Positions 48,241-59,105 of a stretch of 64,000 nt of DNA are shown piece after piece. The notes beneath the pieces were generated by a model that saw only the letters and a program-made list of their open reading frames with translations, made no database searches and had not been told where the DNA came from. A program made the translations under genes and the position numbers. Position 1 is the stretch's first letter. Every line of letters starts with the position of its first letter. The stretch is from Ustulina deusta (lineage: Eukaryota > Ascomycota > Sordariomycetes > Xylariales > Xylariaceae). The stretch is taken from positions 434,001 to 498,000 of the forward strand of contig JAJNNX010000017.1 in the NCBI GenBank assembly GCA_023159155.1, given 5' to 3'.

Positions 48241-49225
48241 TCATATAGGATTGTCCACATAAGGGGGAGGCGGCTCGTCGGGGTCCTGCCCTTCTCCTGG
48301 TGCTTCTGGGGGCACACGCATTTGCTTCTCCAGTTTCGCCGCCCATAATGCTGAGCCTGCTGTCGAGGTCAAGAGGAAAAAGAAGGATAGTATAGGTATA
48401 AGCCCCAGTATCATAGCCATTGTTCCAAACCACGTATACTCCCAACTCCTGTTTCGAATGGCAAGTTTGCGCTCCTTCTTGTTTAGTCCGCGCAACTCGA
48501 ACCATCTGTAGTGCGCAAAGGTTCCGAGCCTCGCACCGGTGATGATAAGAAAGGCTGGTGTGCCGACGTACGGGATGAAGTTAAGCGGTAGACAGATGAT
48601 GAGTTCGACAATCTGAATTAGGCTCCACGGTTGGTAAACTGCTGCGCTGGTTGGCTTGCCAAGCTTCTTGACTGAGTTTGGGGCATTAGGGAATAGGAGT
48701 CGGTGCGGCGCGACGAGGCTTTCGAGGCCTTTGTTGATGAGGGTTGCCTGTGCAGGGTTAGCAAAAGCACGGCTTTGGCAGTTTTCACATTGCTGTCGCA
48801 CAGCATAACTTTTGCATCTGCTCCAAGAGAAGGGCAAATACTAGGGTAGGTAAGGGGTGCCTCACATCAAATACATCCACACGACATTCGTCGACGAAGA
48901 AGCCTTCGAATAGACCCTGGATGATGACTAGTCCCTCGCCTAACACGAGCACCACCGCGTTGAGCCATGCAGCGCGACCATGGAATATGGCTAAGAAGGC
49001 GAATTGGGGTAGGAAAGCAAAGGTAAAGAGTATCATATACACAAGCGTCGAGATGATAGAGAGAGGCAGTAGTCGACTTAGGAATAGAGGGTAGAATGCT
49101 GGATGACGTAAGAAATAGTATATGCCCCGTAGAGGATACGAGGCAGCGACTAGCGCTCGGGAGACATAGTTGTAGGGACGCTCAAGGGAGCGCATTGGCA
49201 GAGGGAGTCGAGCTTCTGAGGCCAT
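48241..49225 (-). CDS. Rrt8/Lds-like EI24-type membrane protein
   Basis: Exons 49225-48866 and 48747-48241 give 288 residues. The intron joins FDAT, restoring VDECRVDVFDATLINKGLESLV, a segment typical of fungal relatives of yeast Rrt8 and Lds1/2, which are lipid-droplet or outer spore wall proteins. Hydrophobic segments are seen around FLSRLLPLSIISTLVYMILF, AAWLNAVVLVLGEGLVIIQG, LIQIVELIICLPLNFIPYVG and MAMILGLIPILSFFFLLTS. The C-terminus carries DPDEPPPPYVDNPI, with a PPxY motif of the kind bound by WW domains of Nedd4/Rsp5 ubiquitin ligases. The upstream in-frame triplet at 49252 is not ATG, so I use the ATG at 49225. Confidence 0.8.
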
Positions 49226-50043
49226 ATCATTCCCGTCTTGTTCTGATGACAATATCTAGCCTGGGTATCTCGGATGGCCGTTGTGACGGGAGGCGACTAA
49301 GGTACCTCGGTATGTGCCTCCGATACGGACCCTCTACAGATCTAGTCTAGTCACGGTGGTGGCTTAGATGTATTCTATGGTTGTGGGAGGTATTTATCCC
49401 AGTTATTTGTGTGGGTCGGTACCGGCTGCCTAGGGCTCACAGTGCCCATTCGCTTCGCTATCAATGGTCCGACATTAGGTACCTAGGTACATAGTAGAAG
49501 GATCCACGTTATCATGTCTCACTTGCCCCACATAGCCTCTTCCTTGACCATCGTTTTAAGATATTTAAGATACCTACCTACTACCTAGGTAGTATGGTAT
49601 CAAAGGAACTTCAGGGAATCTGCCCGAGCGAGAGAGGTTGGATGTAGATACCTGATCTCCTTTCTCTTGCATCCACATTTGTTGACAATTACGGTTCAGC
49701 GATGGTTTCTATCGCTAGTTCGAACCAGTCAATGACTGCTTCATGATCAAATCTGATCTTCTCACATTGCAACTTACCGCCCCAGCCTATTTGAATGGTA
49801 GAAAACAAAATGAACACCACCTGGATGCACAAGTGAGACTTGAGCTTTCATGTGGTAGACAAGGGAAGCGCACAATCTACTTGCACATCAGGAAAACATC
49901 AGACATGATCACTCAATCCAGATTTTTCGTTATTGGCCAAGCCGTCCTTTTCATTTCGCTCTCTTTGCTGCAAAACGTATTGCGTCCTGGGTCCAGTTCG
50001 TTCGTTGCTCTATCATCAATGGTAAAACATCATTCCTATGACC
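49226..50043. other. intergenic region
   Basis: About 820 bases. The plus-strand frame at 49743-50114 overlaps the 3' end of the oxidase and has no recognisable domain. Short AT-rich patches near 49560-49600 repeat the tetramer CCTA and ACCTAC; no gene or RNA is supported. Confidence 0.4.
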
Positions 50044-51526
50044 CTACTCCTTTCGGATTGACTGTGGGTGAGAAAACACATTCTGGGGGTCAAGCACTCC
50101 CTTTAGCTTCATGAGCCCCTCAAGCTTCCTGCCATAGTACAGCTTGTGTGCCTCGTCCCTCTCCAGCGAGGGGTCAGCATAGTTATTAGAGGCACCGTGT
50201 CTAGGCCCTAGCGCCTTGTTCAGGTTGTCCAAGAACCGAATACCCTCTTCCGGAAACTTCCCGTCGTTGACAGAGCCGTAGTGCTGAAACATCCACATGG
50301 CATCCCGGTGCCCGTACGAGTCACGCGTAGTGTTGGCAGTGATCTGGCTGTCAGCCCCGCCATACAGCTGGACGCCGATGAAGTAATCAATCGGTGTCGA
50401 CTTGCCCTCGGACAGGAGGCACCTGAAATAGTTCTGTAACTCATCCTTAGACAGCCCAGGATGAGAAACCGCGACGCTCTTGGCGAAGAATGTTAAGTGC
50501 TCTTCATAGGTGGGACCGACGTCGAGACCATTATCGCCAGCCAACTGCTGCAGCAACTCCAGCCAGCCAACCGGGCAGTAGCGAGACCGGCTGCCTTCTT
50601 TCACGGGGAATCTTTGCAGCAACGGCATCAAGATACTGTCATGAAATCGCATAGCGTCACCTAAGTATGTACCTTCGATGGTGAAACGATCATGGGTGAG
50701 GAAGATCATAAGGTTCAGGTATCTATCAACGGTAGACGTGTTATTGACGAAGTCCTGGATATACTGGAAGGTCTCCGCTGCGCTTTCGACAGTCTTCATA
50801 GCCTGGGGGACTTCGATGGACCACTTGATGACAGTCTTGGGCGCCTCTTGTGTGCGAAGGTAGAAGTTGGCGATAATGCCAAACGAGTCCGCGGCTCCGC
50901 GCATTGCCTGATCTGATGTTTTAGCTTGGGAAGCTGCATTCCGCTAGAAATAAACGATAGAATAGACAACTCACCACAAAAAGATCGCTATTCTCTGATT
51001 CCGACGCTTGGACAACCTGGCCATTTGCCATGACAACATCTAGACGGACTATTTGATCCATAGACAAGCCCCAGGTCCGAGATGTGAAACCAAAGCCACC
51101 ATGGGTAAAATGTCCGCCGATACTAACAGTTGGACATGTGCCGTGGGCAAGTGCTCTTCCGTCTCGCCAGATAGCACAGGCTAGGTTTCCCAATCTCACG
51201 CCGCCACCCACGCGGACAATGCCATCTCCACTGATATTAATGTCTTGAAGTTTTCGTAGATCGACCACCACAGAACCGTCCACTCCACCATTACTATGCG
51301 ACGCATACGAGTGGCCGCCCGATCGAGCTTGGACTTTAAGACCGCACGCGGCAGCCCAACGAATAGCTTGTGCGGCCTGCTCAACAGTCGCCGGGAGGAT
51401 CACGATTCTCGGTGTAACTGGGACACGGCGATTGTAAGTGGAGGAATAAAATTCCCAGTCTGGGTCTAAAGGCGTCTTGATCTCTACACCCTGTAACCCA
51501 AGTAAATTCGGAATAGATGGGTCCAT
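50044..51526 (-). CDS. FAD-linked oxidase with berberine-bridge domain (bicovalent flavin type)
   Basis: Exons 51526-50975 and 50907-50044 give 471 residues. The FAD-binding half has RSGGHSYAS with His72 and HGTCPTVSIGGHFTHGG with Cys131. These two positions match the histidine and cysteine that bind FAD twice in glucooligosaccharide oxidase-type enzymes. The C-terminus carries the BBE signature NYADPSLERDEAHKLYYG followed by LKGVLDPQNVF. Such enzymes oxidise sugars or secondary metabolites with O2. The splice gives DLFV/AMRGAADSFG where most relatives have DLFWALRG. No signal peptide follows the ATG at 51526, although sugar oxidases of this type are usually secreted. An intracellular role, or a missing upstream exon, is possible. 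Confidence 0.88.
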
Positions 51527-52272
51527 GTTCAGAGATGGTGAACCGTGTGAGTTGTGTGAGTATCGAGAAAAAAAATTTACGTTTCTAGTGTGAGAATTGG
51601 TGCAAGTCCGTCTCCTTGGGTAGGAAAGAATGAGTAGGTAGGTAGCTTGTTGCACTAAACTTTGACGCGTCTCTGTGCAACTGGTCAAACAATAGGCAAA
51701 CATAGAAGCGGGCATTGTATTCATGAATGTTAGTCGCTGGACAATTCCTCATAAACCAACAAAGGTACATTATTAACGCGTTGGCAGATTTAGCCCATCA
51801 CCGCTGCAATGCAGTCGCGAGACCGATGACTCAGCCCTGCTACTTTGCTATTACCCCTATGTTGAAACAGGAGATGCAACACACTTGAGTAGTTACCCAT
51901 TTTTTTGAGAGCCTTTATCACACCGAGTAAGAATTTCGAGACGAAGATGGGTTAATCCTAGGCCATAGCTGTGCGAAAAGTGAATTGAAGGAAGAAGACA
52001 TTTCTTGTACTTAAAGACACAAAAGGTACGGACGTCCTGTTTTTACATTGTAACCAGCATTACTGTATATGTTGCAACGGGCGTGTATAATGATGTCCTT
52101 ATCTCACCACCATACCATGACTTTTTGCCAATATTTCCAATCAAGCCGTCACCTTTCTTAGAGACTTCGGAGACCTCTTTAAATCTATTCTTATATGTTA
52201 AGTATTTCTGATGGCATAAAGCACTCATGACATGACCGGGTTCCTGGCTGCCTGTAGCCAGCCTAAACTAAC
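51527..52272. other. intergenic region
   Basis: About 750 bases upstream of the oxidase gene. The upstream continuation of the oxidase frame to 51724 and short frames near 52005-52228 show no protein-like signal. No RNA gene or repeat is seen. Confidence 0.4.
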
Positions 52273-53384
52273 TCACAAAGTTGGTTTGGGTGTAGAGCTC
52301 TCGATTTTCCCGGTGTTTCTCTCTATACTAACAATCATGGCAACATGGTGACTCAGGGCCACTAGTTCACCATCCACGCTTCGTATCGTTATATCGAGAT
52401 CGAACATCCCATTCTTGATTTGCTTCGAAGTGATACGCACAGCCAACCACTCAACACCTTCCTTTGGCAGTACCATTTTCATATCCAGGTTCATTGTAAG
52501 CGTTGGGAACCACAGAGCCACGCGCCGACTGTCCCGTCGAGTCCGCTCGGCGCGGTCGGCCGGCCACGCCGTAAGGAAGGCGTGTAGGTTGTAGGGAAAC
52601 GAGTCTGCGATGTACGCCAATGCTTCGGACGTGATGTTTTCCCCGCTTGCCATACGAATCCACTGGGACATTTAGCTTAATTCATAATGTCGCTGGGAGG
52701 TATCTTGCTGCATCCAGGGAGTTCTGGATGTTCTCAATGTATCAAATACCCATGCACAGGTGCCAGCGAGGTGAGAACTAGTGAAAAACGGTTGCATACC
52801 ATGTCTACCATGCCTGCTGTTGAAGGACCTGCACGAGGCATGTAGAATTTCTAGTTTGCTAGTGAGCGCCACGATTCAGAGCCCTCGGGCAGCTTCGATA
52901 CCTGCCAAGAGGAGTCGGCATCCTTGGTTTTGAGTATCTGAAAATCGGGTAGGCTAGGAAGTGCAGCGGCCGAGGTTGTCTCGTAACCAGTCGTCTCCGT
53001 CAGGCCAGTCATGGTCCGCAGGTTCGTAAAGGTAGCATATGCCAGCACCGCACGCCGCGACACCTTGAGTGTAATCCAAGGGGCGTGCGGTAGAAGCCCA
53101 CCCTGCCAGAGGGCCAGGTGGAGAGTGGATAATAGTCGGCTCAATTTCACATCTTCGACGACGATGATGGCAGGCCCGGCCGTCGTCTGCGCGGGAAACT
53201 CAAAGTGGGATGTGAGTAGATCGGGCTGGCCACGCGAGGAGAGGTGGGCACTGCCGGCGGCAATCAAGCACAAGCTGACATAACCGCCATTGGGTACTAA
53301 GCAGCATAGCTGATAACATCTTTTTGGCCTCAATTGCTAGCCACTTTCTCATGTAGGTACTCTACCGGAGCAGATGCCTTCCAT
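52273..53384 (-). pseudogene. acyl-CoA thioesterase-like protein with in-frame TAG, 5' end cut by a transposon
   Basis: Segments 53384-53366, 53296-52800 and 52662-52273 join in one frame of 301 codons interrupted by a single TAG at 52853-52851. Family features of fungal hot-dog thioesterases are clear: SVPNGGYVSLCL, QPDLLTSHFEF, TTAGPAIIVVEDVKLSR, then after the stop KFYMPRAGPSTAGMVDM/WIRMASGEN, LGYVADSFP-like sequence, and VALSHHVAMIVSIERN. The TAG stands where relatives have a residue just before KFY; CAG to TAG is a C-to-T change at CpA, the RIP signature. The predicted N-terminus is only MEGICS before VPNGGY, shorter than usual, and an inverted-repeat transposon begins 27 bases upstream. 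Both ends of the damage therefore point to the neighbouring element. Confidence 0.75.
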
Positions 53385-53410
53385 GGTTGAACCTGTCTCG
53401 ATATGCGGTA

Positions 53411-53454
53411 AGCTAACACCCCCCCTTGCGAACCACCCCATCGCGACCCAGCTA
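53411..53454 (+). repeat. left terminal inverted repeat, 44 bp
   Basis: It starts AGCTAACACC, has a run of seven C, and ends CGACCCAGCTA. It is the exact reverse complement of 55295-55338. It is preceded by TA at 53409-53410. Confidence 0.95.
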
Positions 53455-55294
53455 CCAAAATAGCCACCCACCAACTTTTGAAGCCATTATTTATAGCACA
53501 ACATAGTATTTACAGCCAACCTTAGTGTTTTTATTAAATATTAAAACGTTCTGACCTTAATTATATCTTTAGTTTTTGTTTTTTTTGCTTCTAATACGTC
53601 CTTATCTCTGGTTTTATTTATATATAGCGTTTGCTATTGCAATTTTTGCTTAACTTGCTATACATAAGTTATATAAATAAAACAATAACTAAGTAGCAAT
53701 TTAACTAACTTATGCTTTAATATAGTTTTTTTAGCTAGTTTAGCTTCTAATAACTTAATATATGCTTTTAAAATTATAATTTTTTTTAGCTTTTTAATCA
53801 AAAACTTTACTAGCTTTTATAAAAAATAGCCTTTATAATAAGTTATTAAAAAAAAAGTAGTGCCTAGCTAATTTCTAAGTTATATATTATAAATTTTAGC
53901 TTTTTATAAGTATTATAATTTTTATTTAGCTTAGTTTAAGCTAATATTTAAGTATTTTAAATTAATTAGTTAATATAAATATTAATTAAACTTTATAAAT
54001 AATATTTTTATTTTTAAACATAATATATTTTAAAAATAATAGTAATTAAATATTTTTTAGTTATATTTTAGTTATTACTTATATTTTTTTAATAGTTTTT
54101 AGTAATAAAATAATATTACAAACTTATTTATATACTATAATTATATTTTTTTTAAAAAATATAATACTAAAGTAACCTTTAAATATTTTTTTAATTTTAT
54201 TTTTAAGCTTTTTTTTTAATAAACTAAAAACTCTAATATTTAATACTTATATAATATAGCTATAGTATAGTTTATAAAAAACAAACTATATTTTGTTTAA
54301 AAAATAAAACTATAAAAAGTTATTATTTATATATAAATTATAGCTATTATATATTAGTATAACTTATATATTACTAAAATAACTTTAAACAAATAAAATA
54401 AAAATATTAATAAACTAATTAATAATAATAAAGTTATAAATTTATTTATTAAACAAAGTTTTAAACTACTAGTTTTTAAATAAACTATAATTTATATTTA
54501 AAAACTATTAATTTTAAATATTAATTTTTTTAAAAATAAGCAATAATAGTAAAGCAATACTTTTATTACTAATATATTTAAAAAATATTATTTATTTGTT
54601 TTTTTTAATGTTTTTTTTTAAAGCTATATATATTAAAGCTTTATAAATAACTTAATAACTTTTTTTTATGCTTTAGCTAATGCTTATTTTATTAATATTA
54701 AAAAATTGTTTTAAAAATATATTTGCTAGTTTAAAAGTTTTAAAACGTTTAAAAAATAGCTTAATATTAGCTATAGTTGTTTTATTAATATATAAATAAC
54801 TAATAAATATTAATCTAGCAATTTTTAGCTTAAGATTATAAAAAAAAATATATATATATACTATAACTTTTTAAATATTTTAAAGTTTTTAAAAACTAAT
54901 AATATATGTTTAGCTATATACTTAAATTTAATTATTAAAAATATAAAGCTTAGCCTAGCTTAACTTATAGCTTAATTAGCTAGTTTAGTTTTAAAATATA
55001 AAAATAAGATTTAAAAATATTAATATAATTATTTTTTAATTAAAATATTATTAAAACAATAGTATATATATAACTAGTTAATACTTTATTAAATAGCTAC
55101 TTATTTTTATAAAGTATTAAGTTAAGCAGCACAAACTATAGCTGCTGTATGCTATTGGTTGCTATATAAAAGTATTGCAATAAAAAAAAGTTAATTCTAA
55201 AAAAAATAAAGGTAAAAAAAGAACATAAGAACTAAACGCAGTTATATTATTTAACAATTTTTAATTGAGGTGGTTGGGGTCAGTAGCGCGTTTT

Positions 55295-55338
55295 TAGCTG
55301 GGTCGCGATGGGGTGGTTCGCAAGGGGGGGTGTTAGCT
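55295..55338 (-). repeat. right terminal inverted repeat, 44 bp
   Basis: It is the exact reverse complement of the left repeat, with a run of seven G, ending TGTTAGCT. It is followed by TA at 55339-55340, the duplicated target site. Confidence 0.95.
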
Positions 55339-55387
55339 TATCGCAGGCGCTAGGTGCGCTAATACTAATGTACCTACATACTTAGCA

Positions 55388-55406
55388 GGGGTTAGGGGGT
55401 TAGGGG
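55388..55406 (+). repeat. short telomere-like G-rich motif
   Basis: The sequence is GGGG-TTA-GGGGG-TTA-GGGG, two imperfect TTAGGG-type units, 50 bases outside the transposon. It may be an interstitial telomere trace or the G-rich end of another element. Confidence 0.4.
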
Positions 55407-58400
55407 TAACCGCAAATATTCCGCTCAGAAATATTGAACCGCAAATATATTGCTCCGTGTAGTAAGCGGCTCATACTATAAATATATTACTTTTTAAACC
55501 GCTTTTTTGCTAAACTGTATATTTGCGGCTTAATTTTAAAAAGCGCTAAGATTTTTAAATATTTAATAGCTATAAGCAGTAAAACATCAGTTCAAAAAAA
55601 ATAACTATCAAATATATAGCTTACTAAGTTAGCACGTTTTAAAATTTAGTACGTTTTAGCTCTAGAATTACTTAAACTTAATAAGTAATATATTTATAGC
55701 TTATTATATTTAAGTAATACTAAAATTAAAATATGTTAGAATTTAGAACGTACTAATTTAATAAGCTATAAATTTATTAGTTATTAGTTAAAACATGCTA
55801 AATTTTATAGCGTGCTAAATTAAAAGCAATAAATTTACTATTTAATTTTAAAAAGCAGGTTATAAAAAGTTTGCACTAGTAGTAAATTATAGTAAATAAA
55901 GGTTATAGTTAAAAAAAAGCTTTTAATTTTTTGTTTTGCTATATAGAATTTTTGTTTTTTAATGTTTATTTAGCTAGTTTTTAAAATTTAATTCTTAAAT
56001 TATTAAATCTTGATTTTATAGTGCTATTTCTTTTTCTTTTTACCTTTTTTTGCCTTTAAGCAATTAAAAAAAATAACCAAAGCTCTTTTTTTTAAAAGTC
56101 TTTCCGGGTTGCCTACTAGTACCCCTCCTAGTTCGCCTGCTCCCAAAATATATAATAAACACTAAATAGATTAAAAAAGCTTATTATATATTATTTAATA
56201 TTTGTTATGTTTTATTTAACTATATTTTAATATTTATTACTTTTTATTTAATGCTTAATACTTATTACTTTTTATTTAATATTTATTATATATTAGTAGT
56301 ACTATAAAATAAATTAATATTATATATAGCTTATTTATAAAAAGCTATTATTATTAAAAATAATAATAAAAAGTTATTACTACTGCTTTTGCTTAGCTAA
56401 TATTAAAAGCAATATTATAAAAAATATATATAAAGCTAGCTATATTTATTAAATTTATTTTTTATTTATTTGTTATATTAATTAATATATAAAATAAAAA
56501 AAATAAAATAAACTTTATTTTTTTTATTAATAGATTTTTTTTTACTATTAATATTTTTTAGCTAAAAAAACCAAAAATATAAAATTAATATATAGCAAAA
56601 TTACGTTATTATTATATAAATATATAACTACTTATTAATATTTAGTTAATAATTAGAAAAATTTTAAATTTTATATATTAGCTAATATAGCAGTAAGCTT
56701 TAGGTTTATTGCTATTTAATTAAAATATACTATTAATAAAAATATAAAAACTGTTTAAAAAATATGCTAAGTAGCTTATTTTTGCTATTTTTTTAAATAT
56801 TAAAATAGAGCTAATTTTAGTTTATTTATATAAGTTAGCTTATAAAGTATAGTTATTAGAAAATATTTTTTTAATATAGAAATATATATAAAAATATATT
56901 AATTATAAAAAATTAAGCTTACTAAAACAATATTATATAAAATATATATAATAATATTTTAGTTTATATTTTTTAGGTTGTTATAAATATTATATAAATA
57001 TTTATTAAGTTTAAATATGTTTTAAAAGCTAGTTTTTAAAATTATAAAATAGTTTTAAGCTATAAAGTAGTTAGCAGCCAAAAATATGCTTTAATATATA
57101 AAAATATATTATTTTTACTTTATAATACTAAAAAAAGCAAAATTTGCTTCGGTATTAAAAAAATGTTTTATTAAAGTTCTTAAGCACTAATACAACTAAA
57201 AATATTTTAAAAATAATAATATTACTACTAAAACAATAGCTTATAATATATACTTTATATATTTATAATAATTAGCTAAAAACTAAGCATAAAATATAAT
57301 AAGCTATTAACAAATAAATAAGCCGCTTTAAAATCAATAAAGTGCTTTTTTTTCCTTTTTTTTTTATTTAGCTACTTTTAGGCATAAATTTTTTTTAATA
57401 TTTAGTTTTACTAGTTGGCCTTTAAGCAGAAAAAATCAGGATATATATTTTTTTATTTTGCTTTGCTTTATACCCTATTAGTTTTTTTTGTTTTTTTTTT
57501 TGCTTTTTTTTTGTTTTTTTAATATTAATATATAATATTCTTACTATTTATATCTACTACTAAATAATTAATAAATATAACTTATATAAAAATATAATAA
57601 AACTACTAAAAAAAATTAAAAATAAAATAAACTTTAAAAAAATCTTTAAAAAATATTCTAAAAAAAACCTAAAATATATTTAAAATTACTAATAATTATA
57701 ATAAGCTTTATTATATTAAAGGAAAAAAAAGGTTTAATTAGTTATAAAAATATTTTTTTTAGAACTAAGCAAGATAATATTTTTAAAAAAAAAAACAAAA
57801 ATATAAAAAATAAATAAAAAATCTCTTTAAATTTTATTTAATATATAAAAATACTAAAAATATAAAAAAAATACTTAAATATTTATACTAGTTATAAAAA
57901 TATATACCTAAAAAGTACTTAGCAACCCAAAATAATTATAGTTCTTACTACTGCTTCCTACTTACAAAAAAGCACTACTGCTACAAACTATTAAAAGTAC
58001 TTCTTTATACCTTTAATACCTTTTTTTTTTGCACCTTCTAATCCTTAAAATCTTTGTTAATCTAGGGATTAATTCTATTTTTTTGTATTACAAACGTATT
58101 ATATATACTTTTTGTTTTTTTAATTAACCTGCTGCCCTATTAATAACTTATAATATCTAGAATTATTAAACATAAAAGCAAAACCTATTTTATTTAAAAT
58201 ATTAAAAAATATAATACTTAAGCTATTTTTATATCTAATAAATCTAAAAACTTAATATAAACTAAGCATATTTATAATAATAAATATATTTGCTATAATA
58301 ATAATATATTTATATTTAATACTAGATATAAAACTAATACTAATAATAACTCTAATAATAACTTTAAATTTTTAACTAGTATAACAATAAATATTTCGAT

Positions 58401-58859
58401 CTAGTTTTTTTTTAATTAATAATAATTACTACTAATAATAATTAATACTAATAATACCTATACTTAAAATTTTAATAAAGCTAATCTAATAAAAATATTT
58501 GTTTAAAATACTAATAATAATAATTATATTATTTAACTTAATAAAAATAGCACTTTATAAATAATTAATAATAATATATCTAATATAACTAAGCTTTAAA
58601 ACCTAGCTAACTACTAGTTATATAACAAAAATATTAATATTTATAATAATAAAACTAAAAATATTATTAATAAAAATAATATTATTTCTAAAAATATAAT
58701 AAAAAACTGCCTAATATTTATATTGCTTACTAAAACTTTTAAGCTAAAGCTTATTCCTATATTTATAATATCTGCTATAATTAATAAAAAAAAACCTAAA
58801 GTTTAACCTAAAGCTTTAACTATTAACTTTTTTAAATTATTTATTATTATAAAACATAT

Positions 58860-59105
58860 GTTTGAATGGAGTGTACTGCATATTTCCAAGGCAGCAGTAC
58901 ATGCCTGCAAGGTTGGTGGAATACAGTCTATTCACTATATGCCACACTCAAAGGAAGGGAGAGAAAGGAAGGAAATGGGTAGGTGGGAGCCCCCTATATA
59001 CCCTTCCGTACGGAAGGGTCTGTAGGTGGGTCCTAGCCGGACCCCTTGGCCTAGACCCCCCTTGGCTAGACCCCTTCGTACGAAGGGGTCCATAATTGCG
59101 TACGA
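58860..59105. other. GC-richer island with two perfect palindromes inside the AT-rich block
   Basis: About 240 bases of ordinary composition lie between AT-rich flanks. They contain two perfect palindromes, 59000-59019 (20 bp) and 59069-59090 (22 bp), which share a CGTACG core flanked by CCTT-type arms. Between them CCTAGCCGGACC and CCTTGGCCTAGACC form further partial symmetry. A 77-codon frame here (58862-59095) is not convincing. Confidence 0.7.

Larger units (their letters stand above)
53411..55338. mobile_element. Fot1/pogo-like (Tc1-mariner superfamily) DNA transposon, RIP-degraded
   Basis: The two ends are perfect 44-bp inverted repeats (53411-53454 and 55295-55338), each bordered by TA, giving a TA target duplication. 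Total length is 1928 bp. TA targets, repeats of about 44 bp and a length near 1.9 kb are the known features of Fot1-type elements of filamentous ascomycetes. The interior is almost entirely A/T with stops in every frame, so no transposase can be read and the element is dead unless mobilised in trans. The intact GC-rich ends contrast sharply with the AT-rich interior. Confidence 0.85.

Noticed and set aside
53455..55294. Search for a readable transposase inside the inverted-repeat element
   Set aside because: Every frame is cut by many stops and the sequence is nearly all A/T; no DDE or helix-turn-helix motif can be claimed.
58862..59095. 77-codon plus-strand frame in the AT-rich block
   Set aside because: It coincides with the palindromic island and has no protein-like features; its openness follows from the locally normal base composition.
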